DNA of 64,000 bases from Paraspadella gotoi (GCA_051294375.1 JBJCIZ010000239.1:2245476-2309475), one strand, 5' to 3'. Shown: positions 10,871-25,154, numbered from the stretch's first letter. A program made the numbers and translations. Notes: generated by a model from the letters alone, not told the origin.

Positions 10871-13860
10871 CCGAAGGGAGGAGAGGATGTAGAGCAGCAT
10901 GAGCATAACAGTATATGCAATGTTTGAGTACTAAGATATATAGTGTCGTTCTTCACATAACTATTAGATGTTATGCCGGCTTGTCTATTAGATATATATG
11001 ATCAGGCACGCTCAGTAGGATATTATACAGTGACATGTACGCTAGATATTGAAGAGCCATGTTAGGATTCAATTGTATGTGATATATAAGTTGTCGATTG
11101 AGTTATATGTTGAGTATGGCAGTTAGTAATAATATATTAGAGTTACTCGCAAAGAGTGAAAGCACGTTTGCGAGTATTGTGAGAGAATAGATAGTATATG
11201 CAGGGACGATTATGACTAGTTGATAACACGTCATTGTACAGTTGAAGTTAATAGAGAGATATTGTAATAAAGTGTATAGATAAATGTTGATAAAAGAGGC
11301 TCATGCGCAGTATGGTTTTTATTATAAAAGAGTTATGCAAGTTTATTGAAAATAGCGCTCATATGCAGGCTTTGCAATAGAATAACGCTCATGCGTTGAA
11401 TATATAAGACAGACTATGCACGATATAGAATAAAATTCGATAGTTAATGCCAAAGTGTTGAATAAGATTAGTTGCCCAAGATATGATTCAAGAAAATAGA
11501 TATATAATTGACTCAGATATAGTAGCAAATAAGAGTAATGGTCAAGTATGACAATATATAAAAGTTACTTGGCAATCGAGCTAGTGCCATTGTAAACATA
11601 AGTTACGTGCATCTCTTCGTTATATGAGTACATGTGACGAGTATGTCAATTTGTCCGCGAGAGAAATGTAATATGTGACAGATATCCACGCTTAGGGACT
11701 GTAAATGTAGGATCGCGGAATTGAGCAAGATGTATATGTTCCAGAGCATAGTGCGACGAATATATTATGTAGACAAGAGGATTTATGCAACAGTATATGT
11801 CATTTTCTAATGAGATAATATATATATCTATGCCACATCAGATAAATGGTTTATACAAGTGATGTACTGGTAGTTTGCAGAAAAATGTATGGCAAAAGCA
11901 GTATGGAGCAAGTTTATTGATAAAATACATGTAGCCGCTAATGCTTAATATTATAGTTCTTCACTGCTATCGAATTTGAATGTATGCAGTATGCCAATTT
12001 GAAAATGTAATGCCCCAGACACGTCAAGCTGACAATTTTCTTGGTCGTTAGTGGTTCGGCCAAGTGATCAGACTCAATTTGTGCAGCAGAGAGCTATTAG
12101 CATTACAGAGATGCTTTGAATATGTTTTCTTTGAGGAAAACTTTAGTTGATCATAAGCAAAAGCTAAAGTATAGTTGCATGTTCTTAAAAAGATCGCATA
12201 TGTTTAACACTATTAATATTATATGTTTCCTATTCATAGTATTAACGGATATAATCTATTTTTCAGGAGATGTAATCGAATATTATGGCTCCAAGTAAGC
12301 GTATGTAAGTTATGGCTCAATTTGTTTTGTGGAGAAAGGTTAAAAGAAATTGAAGACAGACGTTGTGGGATAATATACATTACACGACGCAGAGATTAGA
12401 TACGAGGATATACTTAAGACGCAGTCAGAGAAAGGGAGAGACGCTGGGATTTTTCAAGGAAGATACATGTGTCGTCGGGAGCGATTAGCGCGCCATTGAT
12501 TTCGCTATGCGCATTGTTCTGCAGCCTGCCTCTCGACTGCTCATCTCCATATTAAATTCTGTTATTATCATGATAGTGTATTACACGGAGATTGAACATT
12601 TGAGGTGATAATATTGGACCACTTTTTTGTCATGCTTCGGGGTGAAATGCCGGCGATTGTTTTTCGCCCACATTTGCTAATATTTTATAAAAAGCTTATG
12701 ACTGTCTTGTCTTTGAGACTTTCTTAATAGAATTTGACTCTTTCGCGTGAGAGCCTCCTGTATGGCTACCTTCAAGTGGCCATATCCTTGTGATTATATT
12801 CATATAATTTATAAATCTGTCGCAGGTAGTATCAAAGAGTAAGACAAAGAAAATGTGATATATGATCAATTATTAAGAGTGTTATCTCACTCGGTATGAT
12901 TACTAGTATGCGAATATTTGAGAAATTACAGCATCTACTTCTTTCATGCGACTCATATGGATTATTGGTCAATAGATCCGCTCTTCATGCCCGTGTGAGG
13001 ATTTAGTCACACGAATACTCGCCAGGAGAGTGTGGGTGCCGAATAGCTCGTGCTGCCATTGGATTCTGATCTCCGTTTTATAATAGTAGAGTATATAGCC
13101 TACTCGTATATAAGTGAGCAGAGAATCATTTGCAGGACCACTTATATATATCTTGAAACCTGTACATCATATTTCATGACTTGTTTATACTCGTTCTTAG
13201 AATGTCTTATTGGGCAAATTCACAGGGACGATCCTGGCCGCTTCCGGCAGTCCCGGGGAATTGTGTTGTCGCCACTCACTCGATTGTCGGAGTGTTACAA
13301 TCCCAGCGATCCTATATTCCTCTAATTTTTAATCAGATGATATCAATTTATTTAGGTAATTAATTAATTATTGCAAGTCCAATCATCCAACAATCAGGTC
13401 AAATACGAAATGTATTTTCGAGGTATCTCGATGTAACTGTCGGTGCTCGTCCACGAGTTCGCATGCACTTTGTATGTGATAGGGAGTCTCGAATGACGGA
13501 TATAAGAAGACCATGATATATAATAAACATACATATTTCGGTTCATTTATTAATTATTATCACAATTTGCTTATAAGTAATTTCTGATATATTATAATTT
13601 ATTTGTTAGATTATTTTGTTATTATAAAGCTCTCCAATATTACCATTAAAGGCCAGCTTTGAGAGTCGAATCTGATCAGATATAGTGGAGCAGACTCCCA
13701 GATTGACTTTGTTTGTGACATACTTTCCATAACGCTGGTTGTCACTTAAGATTCTCCGACTCATTTCTCTCATCATCCGATCGTTCAGCGAACATACGTT
13801 TATGGGAAAATAAATTCCGTTGCTCTTACATAATTAAATTACACATTTTTATCTCTGTAC
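10871..13860. other. Unassigned ~3 kb without recognisable genes or repeats
   Basis: AT-rich sequence with many ATAT, GTATA and TATG words and no long homopolymers, unlike everything around it. The open frames (61-91 residues) show no coding bias or family motifs. It begins directly after a copy of the TRIM flank and ends near the inverted repeat arm. A low-accuracy read segment or an unknown repeat are both possible. Confidence 0.4.
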
Positions 13861-14289
13861 AACGCAATGAAAAGAAAGGATTACACAAGTGCGGCTTACA
13901 AGATAATTAGGAACGTTAATAATGCTGTCGCTACTATAGGGGCCAATATTGAACAATTAACAGCCATTTTTGTTCTTATTATCCATTGCATGTTTTTATT
14001 TGTAAAGAGCAAGGTATAGATAAACAAACCTTTTGAAATTTTAGGGCAAACAAAATTCTGATGAATTAAAGAATCCGTAACGACAAAATCCTTAAGAAAG
14101 TATAAAAAAATGGCTCGTCTTTCAGGGCCGCGGGTATCAAGCGATTTCGATATGAAAACATAGGAAGTTTTAAGCCTGCACCACGAGATTCTCCACTGAA
14201 AATTAGTCCGCTTAGCGCTGTCCCAACTATAAAAAAATATGGCATTTTTGTTTTTTGAATGATTGTACGTTTTTTTAATGTGAGGATAG

Positions 14290-15560
14290 GTTTTTTGTCT
14301 CAACGCTCGCCGAAGGCAAACATTCGACGTTGCCCATTCCGACTGTTTAACATGGGGTTCTCCGGTAGAAATTTGCGAGAGTTGAGATCCAAAATATCTC
14401 ACAAAACGGTTTGTTTTTTAAACAAGTAAAAAATATATTTTCTCTCAAATTTTGTTTTGAATTTAATATTTTATGTAATTAAAGGAAGCGGAACATCTTT
14501 TAAGCGCTGAAGGAAGGCTTGGATTAAAAGCTCAAAACTTGTCCTTTTTTAAATAACTCAAAAGGCTGCATTGTTTTATAATGCATAGTAGTTAATTTTT
14601 TGAATAAAATTTTTTTTAAGCCTATCAATGAATGAAAATCATAATTCAAAAATCAATAAACCACCTTTTCTGTTATTTTCAAAGAGTTGACTTTCAAGAG
14701 AAGATTCACCACCTGCACTAATTTAGAAAAATTGTTTAGAAGAAAATAAATAATGGAAATTTTAAAAAAATATATTGTTTTTTATTTTGCATTGGTTGAC
14801 GCGCTTTGGTGAATTCATGTCGGCTCATGGGTTGATATCCCGCCATAATAGTTCTAATCTGTGACGAGCCAAAACAAAAAATTAAGTATTTAGCGTTATA
14901 GCTTATTAATATTTTGATTAATGTTACTAGGGCATGATGGTGTCCGTTCTTTCAAAAATCTGTGTTTTTCTCACCGGGAGTAGTGTCGCAGCGGCAAAAG
15001 AGGCGAGGAAAAGTCCTAGGTGATATTGCGAATTTTCTCCCAGCACCAATTTGGAATGAGAAACTTTGCAAGAATCAACAGCTTTCTAAAATGTGGTGAT
15101 ATTTCTGGGCAGATCTAATATAGCATGTATACATATAGCGATTTATAAAAGAAAAAATGATCTAGAACTATGTTATAATTTAACGCAGAAAATAAGCATT
15201 AATAACGTAATTTTAGTCTAGAACCATTTTAAGTTGTCAAAAAACCAACAGCTATTTTGGTGAATCCGGAGAGTGTAACGCCAGCATAAAGTGGGCGTGG
15301 AAAGTTCAAATAAATGCAAACCTGTAATGAAATTTTTACATTGTGATATTTCGTATTTTTTTCGACTAAAGATTTAATAAGAAACTTTGCGAGAACCAAA
15401 CAACTTTTCTAAAGTAGGATATTTTTTGGGAGCCTAATCCGCATGTTAATGAATGTCAACAGTTTTTTTAACTTGCCACAAAGATGTTGGGAAGGAAGAG
15501 AGAGAGAAAGGAAGAGAGAGTGAGAATTAGGTGAAGGAGTATAGGGAAGAGAGAGAGAGG
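14290..15560. repeat. Right arm of the long inverted repeat
   Basis: This is the reverse complement of about 1-1180 with frequent small indels. Landmarks are CCCATTCCGACTGTTTAACATG near 14331 against its complement near 1110, and GGAAGAGAGAGAGAAAGGAAG near 15490 against the start of the window. It runs directly into copy 2 of the duplicated block. The preceding 13861-14290 is unassigned AT-rich sequence. Confidence 0.75.
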
Positions 15561-16854
15561 AGAAAAATTTTCAACAAAGATTAAAAAAAAGGAATAGAGG
15601 TCGAAGTAAAGACAAGTTAGGTTTAGGGCCAGAGAATAGAGAGATAGAGTATGAAAAAAAAACAGTTTCACTGTTTAATAAGAAAAATGGCGTTGCTTGA
15701 AACTGACTTCCAAACTCTTTTCTAATTCAAAACGCTATTGGCGACATAAATGAATAATTTTGTTATTGCTCGGAAAATTTTTAAGAGGTTTTTTTTTTAA
15801 GGAAAAAAAAAAGAAAATTATATCTGGAATTAACTTTTTGATGCATGGATATTGTTTTCTCTTCTCCTTCACGCTGGAAAAAACTTTAAAAATAGGGTAA
15901 TTCTCTAAAGATTTTACATAAAACTTTTATGAAAAAAGGGTCTAACTTCCGGCTATAGTTTTTGAGCAAAAAATGGTGATGCCCAGTAATAAAATTGATT
16001 GATAAAAAAATTAAAATAGTGAAAGGTATTAAAAAATTCAAACCAAGGAATTGTTAAAAATTAGGGCAAAGTCTCATTAATAGAATGATTGAATATGGAA
16101 ATTTTGAATATTTACAGGCGCAAAAGTTTAAAAGTCTTTGGCTATTAAAAAACGAATCTTTTTAAGGATGCAATAATTGAATAATATGATTGGAGTTTTT
16201 ATGTTATGATATGGATGCATGATATCCCTTTGTGGATAAAGTATACAGTATAAACGTATAAAGCCATTAGGCAGTCAGAATAGATCAAGGACAACTTTTT
16301 AATAATAGCATACTTAATTGAAATTATCGAGCACACTATTTCCGGTTAGGGACACGCCCACTATTGATGAAAACCTTTTTTGAACCCTCTTTTTGTGCTA
16401 AAATATCTACTTATTAAAGTTATTACTAACTATATTGCGGCCAGATAAGTAAAAAACGCAACTGCCATAAACTTTTCATTTGTAGTAAAAAGAAAAAATT
16501 CCATATTGTGTGCCACGCCAAGCTTCCGGAGCAATTGTGCGTAGGTCTAATGCAAAATCTGATTGACCGGCGACACCTTGGTTAGTCGTTTTTAAGTAAG
16601 CTTAAAATTATAGCTAGAAAAGCTTTAACAGGATTGCTGAAAAATTTCGATACTCGCACTGGTTAAAAAAAAAGAGTGGTAGCGTTTAGTCTCTCTTAAT
16701 CTGACCGTCGGCTGTCCTATCTTACTTTGCCAATCCATCGTGTTTCTTCCGTCTACCCTTATGCGGGGCTGCAAAACGTTGTCCTGCATTATACCCGCAG
16801 TAGACGGCGGCGTGGCAAAATTGGACTTGACGCAAATAAGCCGTTTTTATAGGT

Positions 16855-18003
16855 ATGTTGGACTAAATCCAGCCCCGAACAACAACCAAGAACACAACGC
16901 AATCGACTTTCAGGCGACAGGCGCTCAACTGGGCAAGGGCACTTTCCGCACAAACAGCGATCAGGCGAGCATGCCTCAACGTTGGTGAACGCACTTCCAC
17001 CAACAAGCAATTCACTGAAGAGACGGCAACAGACTTCCTCGCTACAGGAGGGGGGGATGTATGGTGGGCTAAATGGCCCCGGCAACGCGTTCATAAGCAG
17101 TAAGGCGTAGTAGAAAATTTTTCTAAATTTAAACTTAATTAAAATTCTAAAAGTTGAGGAACGAAGCAGAACATATATTAATGAACATTTCTGTAATACA
17201 AAAATTTATAATAAATTTTACAATTGTACGCAGTAGGCCATATTTATACTGAGTGACTAAACCAATAAATTGTTTTAAAAATTTCAAAAAAGAGAAAAAA
17301 AGAAGACAGTTTTTTGTAAGATTTTTTTTGCAGATTTGGATTCGTCATAAAAAGTTTGATAAATAGAAATATACTCCCTTGTTTGAAAAATTCCCTTCAT
17401 TAAGTGGGTCAAAATGAGAAAAAGCTATATTTTAACGCTGAATAATTAACGTTTTTCCAACATTAATATATAGTTTTATTTAAAAATATTTTAACCCACT
17501 TAAGAAAGAATTTTTTAAAATGAGTTATATTTCTTTAGTCAACTTTTTACGAGGGAATTCAAATCTGGCAATCAAAATTAAGAAAAGCGCTATTTTGAAA
17601 TATTTCGATTTTATAAGCGTAGTAGACTATAGTAGTAAATATAGCCCTACTGCGAAGAATTAAGAAACATAAAATTAATTTTTTTACAAATTACGATGTT
17701 CCACTGATGCGTATGTTGTTCAGTAATTGACTTTTAGAATTTTCGTTTTATGTACTGTTCAGCAACGCGTTAATCAAGCAGCTGTTGGTGGCCGGAGGTA
17801 AGTCTATTCGCCTCCCAACCCAAGAGGTCCTGGGGTTCTAGGCCCGGTGGCCGCCCTAGCAGTTAAGAAGGGACTGGGGGCGCTTACCTGCCTGTAAACA
17901 TGGTGTTACAGGCTTGAATACCGAAGCTCAGGGACTGCTTAGTATTGAAACGGTTTCTGTCACTAAACATACAAGCAATCAATTACATGTCTCTTCAAGT
18001 AGT
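16855..18003 (+). mobile_element. TRIM-like element with foldback insert (noisy copy of 3645-4710)
   Basis: The same order is seen as at 3645-4710: a short LTR start, interior with GCGACAGG and GCACTTCC units, the polypurine tract AGGAGGGGGGGATG near 17047, LTR start TATGGTGGGC, foldback arms (about 17103-17772), then the LTR remainder ending CTCTTCA near 17996. Scattered extra bases blur the boundaries and the target duplication. Confidence 0.7.
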
Positions 18004-20259
18004 TTACTGTTACTTTCGGGAATTTAATAGTAGAAGAGATCGAAAAAGTTTTTAGTCAGATGCTGCTTATCCAGCAGAATCGCGACTATGCTATATTCAC
18101 TTTGTCGGTCCGTCGGTCGCGCTCTCTCAATAATTGTCTCGGTATTTAACTTCTCTTTCAATGTGCAGAACAGTTTTCTCTATCTCTTCTCCCCTGCTTT
18201 GAATTATGTCGATATACATTATGTACAAATCATGATGACCGTTTCTTCCGTTCTCTCTGTTGATCCAGTCGTCATCCCACTCTCATGCAACAAAGTATAC
18301 ACCATATTACTATTCGTCGCAACTCTGAGAGTTGATCAATGTGTATTTGGTATGATGGAATGGAATTCTGATTAGGCTCGCTCGTAGTAGAGGAGAGACC
18401 ACGCTTCTGATGATTGATTGGATAGTTATCGTCTGTGAGTTATGAATGGTATATTCGATCTGGCATATCTTGTCTCTATATTGTCGCCTGATAAGGTATA
18501 TATATAATTATGGTATTATAAATGGAAAAATAAAGAAAATATAAATTATAATCACTATTTGATAAACTACTGCCACACATACCAGTTTATCATTAGTTAA
18601 TTTAGTAAATATTAATCATGATTGAAGTAGATTCTGATAGGCAATATCCGTAATTAACTGCATAGAGATACCATAGAAATAATTTATGGAAATGTAAGGG
18701 TACGGGCGATTGAACAATTTCAAGAAAATTCTTTGTAGTTGTTGCACGGTAGGTAATGTAATGGTGGGAGTGGTATGCTCTGGAATAATCACAACGCCAT
18801 TCTCGATGGACATCGTTGATAGAGATAGAGATTGTAAACATAGGAAATAGATAAACAACAGAATTCAGCGAATCTGTTATATAGAGTCAGAATAGCTTAA
18901 TTACGATTTATATGAATGGCATAATGATAAATTTCTTAAATATTTTTGGTTTCCTTTTGTATAATTAAGACTGAATTGTATTCATATAAAGCATAGTGAA
19001 GGATGTATTATAATCAAATAATTAATTCAGTTAATTTTATGCAATTAGTCAAATTAATAATCAGATAATCCATCATATAATCATTAATTAAATAGTCAAT
19101 CATCCGTCCGCATCGTGGCACCTGTCATCTTCAGCAAAAGCCTCCATATACTCGTGATTGGCTGTAGTTTGATGGAATGAATTTTGTTTTTGTGGGTAGG
19201 ACAAGTGTGAGATTTGAAGCTGGATATAGAAATTGTTTCGACTGGAATCATGCTCGCTGGGCGAGTGGGAATGGAAAGTTTAATGGAAAAAAGTAAGTGT
19301 GCATTTATCGTTTAAAATGCTTTTTAATATATTTTTAACACATAAATACTCTAATTTAATCCATAATTGGATGAATAGATTTAGTTGAAATTTATGCTGG
19401 TGGGTAGGAAAAAAAGTGTGTGACGGAAGCTTGATACAAAGTTTCTGGTGGATGGAACGTCAGAGTTTAAATAAAAAAATATTGTGCATTTACGTTAAAT
19501 CTCTTTTTGTTTTCACGATCTTGTTTAACGTTGCCCTGCAATAAGTTTCACTGCTATATTTATTTAAAACTTTATCTGTCGCACACCCTCAAATTTTTAG
19601 ACATTTAACTTCATCCGTATATTCGTTATGCGCCTTTTACTTTCTTCTTCTATCGCTCGATATTCAGGCAAATAGCATAAAATTGAATTAATAAATATGC
19701 GTGATTTAGGCAGTTGAAAAGGAGCCTAGCTAATGTTAATCTATTCTGTAAGAGTGATCCGGAGGCCGATAAAACACACACTCAAACGCTATCGTCCAAA
19801 GTCAGCACAGAGACTGCAGAGGATAGCTATTATATTCCTAAATTGAATGGATAATCGTTTGTTTTTTATTACCCATTGGTTGTAAACCCAGATTTCAACC
19901 TAATAAGTTGTTGACGGTAATTGGTGGTGCCACTGCCTGTGGAAAATGAGTTTAAATGGAAAAAAATATTGCTACAGCATTTTTCCCCTCTTGAAATCAT
20001 GCTTTTTTTATACATTTAAATTTTTATAATTGTTCTATGGGATCCTTACCCTCAATTATGTTTTAAAGAAAGTTCAAATAATGATTTAATGTTAATTTGA
20101 AATCGAGAAGAGAGAAAAAAAAAAAATCGGGGATAGCCAAAATAATAATTTTTTTGTTACATATGAAGACGAAATATTATAATAAAAAAAAAAAAGAAAA
20201 CAAAAAAAAAAAATGTACAGATTTCAGAATGCCAAAAAGACGTTGAAAGAAAAAGAGAG

Positions 20260-20685
20260 CAGAAAAAATTAATTGCAGTTGAAAAATTTAGCAATGTTGA
20301 AAAAGTTAACTGGCAAGTTGAAGAAAATTATGCAAGTTTAAAAAAATTATGCAAGTTGAAAAATGATGGCAAGTTGAAAAACTGTAATGCAAGTTAAAAA
20401 AATGAATGCGATTGTAAAAATGATGTAAATTGGAAAAAATGATGAGTTTGGAAAAGATTATGTGGCGTGGAAAAAATGATGCGAGTTGATAAATGATGCG
20501 AGTTTAAAAATGATATGCGATTGTAAAAGATGAGTGTAAATTGAAAAAAATGAGAGTTGAAAATTATGTGCGTGAAAAAATTATATACGTAGTGTCAATA
20601 AAAATTNNNNNNNNNNNNNNNNNNNNNNNNNGTTCAAAAAATGATGCGAGTTAAAAAAATGATGCGAGTTAGAAAAAATTTTAAA
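20260..20685. repeat. Minisatellite, copy 2
   Basis: Same ~18-20 bp AAAAATGATGCGAGTTG-type units as 6095-6500. The array is interrupted by the N run at 20607-20631, where sequence quality changes from noisy to clean. Confidence 0.7.
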
Positions 20686-21633
20686 AAATACGTAAAGTTG
20701 CAAGTGATTTGGTTCCCAATTATCAAGATCCGTGGTATTTTAGAAACGGTGACCCTAGAAATTAGGATAGTGTTATTGTGATGCTAATTTTTTTTTCTTA
20801 CAGCTTGAGAAAAAAGTTTTAATCAAAAGTTAATTAAATGCGTCTTAGGTACTAAACGACGGAAAAATAACCAATATTCACGGGGGGCGTTCGGTATTCA
20901 TCGTCTGGTTCTTAATTTTCGATAAAAGGTTTCAGAGCAATACCATATTTGGTTCCTTTTTTTGCCGGTACCAAGTAACCAGGCTCGTTACTATTTTTTA
21001 TCCTTGGAATCTCGAATATTTTTAAAAACAGGGCTAGAAAACAAGTAGAACTCTCATTAAGAATAAAGTTCTTGATTTTTTTCACCTTTTATTTTATTTA
21101 TCTTAATTTCTTCTGAAAAGGACCTCGACAATACATTTTAATTTATATATTTTATTTTATTTTATTTTAATTTATCTTACTGTCATGCGAAATTTAAATG
21201 ATATACGGGTTCGTGTAGGTCTCAAACCTCCCTGGTGGCAACCTGGTCGGGGGGTGAGCCCCCCTTCATGCAATGTCTCCATTCCGCCAAAACGACCAAG
21301 AAATTAATCAATAATCGGCTAAACTGGAGATCACGAAAGGGGAGCTGGGCCAATATTGGTGTTGTAAATTCGCACCAAACAAGACATGCGAATTTGCGTG
21401 CACATTTAAGCGCGCAAAGTTGATGTCGCACGAGGAAACCACCTGCCGGCGTGCGAATAAAAAAAACTGGCGTGAAAAATCGAAGGGAAGAGAAATTCAT
21501 GAAATGCGCGGGAGAAAAAGAAACATTATGCGTCTTGTTGTTTGGCCTTGAACAAACAAGAACCGAAAAAAAACAAACGTCGACATGGAAAAAAGAGAAC
21601 GGGTGGCATGGTGAAATGGAGGGGAGAAAGAAG

Positions 21634-21700
<67 letters not shown>

Positions 21701-21726
21701 AGAGAGAGAGAGAGATGAGAGAGAGA
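21634..21726. repeat. (GA)n microsatellite, copy 2
   Basis: A GA tract with single T interruptions next to the gypsy pol fragment. It is longer than the copy-1 tract (7431-7502), so the two copies differ in repeat number. Confidence 0.9.
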
Positions 21727-22103
21727 CGTAGGGTACAAATTAAAATGAGTGAGATCGTCTGTGATGGCTGGCTTGAGTCGATCGACGGAGATTACTTCGA
21801 CGCCGCGGCCCGGAATCTCTATTTTGAATGTTTTTGGTCCGCGTTCACGGATGTCGTAAGGGCCGTCGTACTGCGGTTGGAGCGCCGTCGAATGTCCGTC
21901 GCGTCTGACGTAGATGAGATCGGCGTCGGCAAGCGTTTTCGGGATGTGGGAAGGCGGTGCCGCATGCCAAGCGGCGGGCAGAGGCTGCATGAAGATCGTC
22001 GAGGATTCGTGAGCGGGCGGCGGCGTCAACGTCAGTTGCTGGGACCGGAAGTAGCTCGCCAGGGAGCGTCAGCATCTCGCCCAGCCTTACTTCCGCTGGA
22101 GAG
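21727..22103 (-). pseudogene. Ty3/gypsy pol C-terminal fragment (copy 2)
   Basis: Same content as 7503-7881: minus-strand residues ending KIEIPGRGVEVISVDRLKP with frame shifts upstream. It stops at CTGGAGAG (22096-22103), the left copy of an 8-bp target duplication. It is the C-terminal end of the degenerate element that resumes at 25155. Confidence 0.88.
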
Positions 22104-25100
22104 TAGGGCGTTTAAAAATGTGTCTAGAGTCTCCAAAAAGGTGTCATTCTGTTCGTATTTAAACGTTCTTTAAGAAAAAAAACCTTGCAAAGACTTTTTC
22201 AAAACATCTCGCCTCTCCCAGGGGCGTCAAAGTGCCACGAGCGTCAAATTTATCGATTTTTGACAATTTTCTTTATTTTCTTGTGATAATAGCCAATTTT
22301 AAATAATTTTTCAATGATATTTTATAATTTATTAAATTTATTCAAGTAAAAAAAAATTTATAAGTATCTTTAATCCGGAAAAAAATTCTACAGACCGGAA
22401 GTGACTCTCAAAAACAGTTTTATTTCGATAAAAATTTCAACTTAGGAAGTTTGCCACGCGCTCGAAATCATCGCAAAAGATAAGAAAAAGACAAAGGGTC
22501 GAAGATGCAGAATTTGTTCATCGTCTTCGCCTCAAGCTCTGTTTTTAATTAGTTGCGCCTTCAATCAGGTTTTGGTAAAGATTCGGAGCGCGCGACTTGG
22601 GATCACCCAAGCAATCTACGGGCGGATTTTGGAAACCCGGACTGTCGCGGGTGAGCTGTCGAGGAAACGAGGAAGAGGCTCGTCGAGAAAAAGAAAATTT
22701 TGGATGAGAAAAAACGGTGAGAAACTGGATTTTTTCAAACGCATTTTAAAGTAAATTTTGAAAGAGGTAAGTTATAATGCTGTGAATGGTATTTAAAATG
22801 GAAATAGATTTTTTTTACAAAAAAAAAGAAAAAAAAAAAAAACCGCTTTAAATAAGAGTGGTTTTTCAATTTCCATGNNNNNNNNNNNNNNNNNNNNNNN
22901 NNCGGTGAGACTGGATTTCATTTTAAAGTAATTTGAAAGTATTAATCTGTGATGGTATTATGAAATAATTTTTTAAAAAAACTTTATAGATTTCATCACT
23001 ACATTATGACGATGATGATTCAGAATGNNNNNNNNNNNNNNNNNNNNNNNNNNNNNNNNNNNNNNNNNNNNNNNNNGTGGATACGGTCAGCCATCTGCGC
23101 TGCTGATCGGGCACGTCTATCGACCGATAATCTTTTTTTTCTCTTACGAGATATTCTTGTCGCGACGAAAGTTGACATGAAAACGGTTTTTCTCTCGCCT
23201 TCGCTAGCGCCGTTTTTGATTTGGGACACCATCTCGGGCGTCGATCCTCACGCCGTATTCTTCTTGGAATCTCGATGACTGACTCGCGTTCTGCACTGTG
23301 CGCAATAACTGGCCAGCAGTGGGGTAATGAATAAAAATCTCAAAACTTTAAATTCTAGATGATAGACAATTTAAATTATCAAAATGTAGGAGCTTGTGTA
23401 AAATTGAGGAGGCCATAGGGAAAGGTTTCGGTTAAGTTTTGCAAGTGACATGAACTTTGCAATTACTCATAATCCTGAGCAAATTCCAGGATTTTTTGGC
23501 AGGGAATTGATATGCATCGACGCCGACCACCCCAAAGCAAAGAAGTTTTAAACTTGAAAACGTCAGCGGCCATTTTTGGTCAATGAACTCATCTATAGCC
23601 CTCGTAAACTGATTTTTTTTGTCGCCATAAACTTTTGTTATGAAATCAATTATTATTTTTAATTTTTAAAATTTTGTCCTTGCCATTTTTCTTGTAACAA
23701 TTTAAATATTAAGTATTTGAATCTGTGATCTCAATTTTTCGTTTTTAGGGAAAAGTTCAAGCCAATTTAACTTTCGNNNNNNNNNNNNNNNNNNNNNNNN
23801 NNNNNNNNNNNNNNNNNNNNNNNNNNNNNNNNNNNNNNNNNNNNNNNNNNNNNNNNNNNNNNNNNNNNNNNNNNNNNNNNNNNNNNNNNNNNNNNNNNNN
23901 NNNNNNNNNNNNNNNNNNNNNNNNNNNNTTTTAATATATTATTAAAAAATCCTAATAACGGTTTGAGGATGTTTAAATTATGATTAAATATTTCAGGTAA
24001 CTTTTAAGTATAACAAATAATTCAAATTTCATTCTTAATTTATAATTTTTTTTGAAAAACCTCAGAAATCGCTAAAAATCAATTATTTTGATGAAAGTAG
24101 CACTTTAACGCTTCTGGGAAAGGCGAGATATTAAAAAAATGTACTAAAAATGCTTTTATTTTGTATAGCTCTAAAATACGAAAAGAATGACACCTTTTCC
24201 GTAACTCTATGACAATTTTCAGCGGAAAAAAATGTGTCTAGTACATAGCTATTTTAGTGTAATCAAGTCTGTAGAATTAGAAGATGAAAACCATTTTTTT
24301 GTATAGTCTCATATTCTTTGTCAGAAATGGCGATTTTTGCAGCATATAAAGTACTATTAAAATGGAGCAAACATTGTAAAGTATAAAAACTTAAATTATT
24401 AAAATTTTATAAAAGCCATATTTAATTTACATAATATGAAAATAAAGATCCATATAAATATTTCAGGAAATTTATTTACAAATTTTATATTTTATTAACT
24501 GTTTGTTAGCAATATTTATTAATAAATAATAATAAAAAATAGACTAAAGTGAAAAAATAAAAAAATTAAAACCGGATTTAAATTCCTTACAAAAAGTTGA
24601 TATAAGAAAGTATAATCCATTTTAAAAAAAATTTTCATTAAGTAGGTTAAAAATATTAAAAACTATTATTTTTGTTTAATTTTTTAATTTTTAGCCTAAA
24701 ATTATAGTTTTTCTGATTTTGACCAACTTAATAACATAATGTTGATATAAAATTTTATTTTCTTATATCAACTTATTGCAAAGAATGCAAATCAAACAAT
24801 AAAATTTTGAAATTGTTATTTTTTAACTTTTAATTATTAATAAATGTAGCTAACTTGTTTTAAAACATAAAATTTAAAAATAAACTTACCAAAATATTTT
24901 TATAAGTCTTTATTTTTATATTTCAAAAGTTCATGTAAATTTTATAAAATTTTGATAATTTGATTTATCAAAATTTATAATGGTTCTGCTATTTTATAAC
25001 AATTTTATATACATTAAAAATAGTAATTTTCGACAAGAAAGATAAAATTATACAAAAAAATGGTCATCACCATCGAATTCTACAGACTTGCTTACACTAA

Positions 25101-25154
25101 AATAGCGAGGTACCTTATTAGATTTATTATATTTTGTTATTTTTAAACGCCCTA
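22104..25154. mobile_element. Complete 3.05-kb TIR DNA transposon inside gypsy pol (hAT-like)
   Basis: The left end TAGGGCGTTTAAAAAT at 22104 and the right end ATTTTTAAACGCCCTA ending 25154 are perfect 16-bp inverted repeats. The flanks are identical 8-bp duplications CTGGAGAG (22096-22103, 25155-25162). Joining the flanks makes the two gypsy pol halves continuous. The 8-bp duplication and the TAGGG start fit hAT; P and Merlin elements also make 8-9 bp duplications. The interior has no open transposase, includes N runs, and holds a foldback-like segment near 24530-24900 (CAACTTAATAACATAATG). It is probably a non-autonomous or decayed copy. Confidence 0.88.

Larger units (their letters stand above)
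15560..24788. repeat. Large duplicated block, copy 2
   Basis: It matches 2461-10530 in order and orientation. From 15560 to about 20606 it differs from copy 1 by very frequent single-base insertions and deletions, as in unpolished long reads. From 20632 on it is close to copy 1. It contains N runs at 20607-20631, 22878-22902, 23028-23076 and 23777-23928. Frame-level reading in the noisy part is not safe. Confidence 0.85.

Noticed and set aside
16740-17094. Overlapping open frames in copy 2 of the duplicated block
   Set aside because: The sequence here is noisy relative to copy 1, and the same region in copy 1 is a non-coding TRIM interior.
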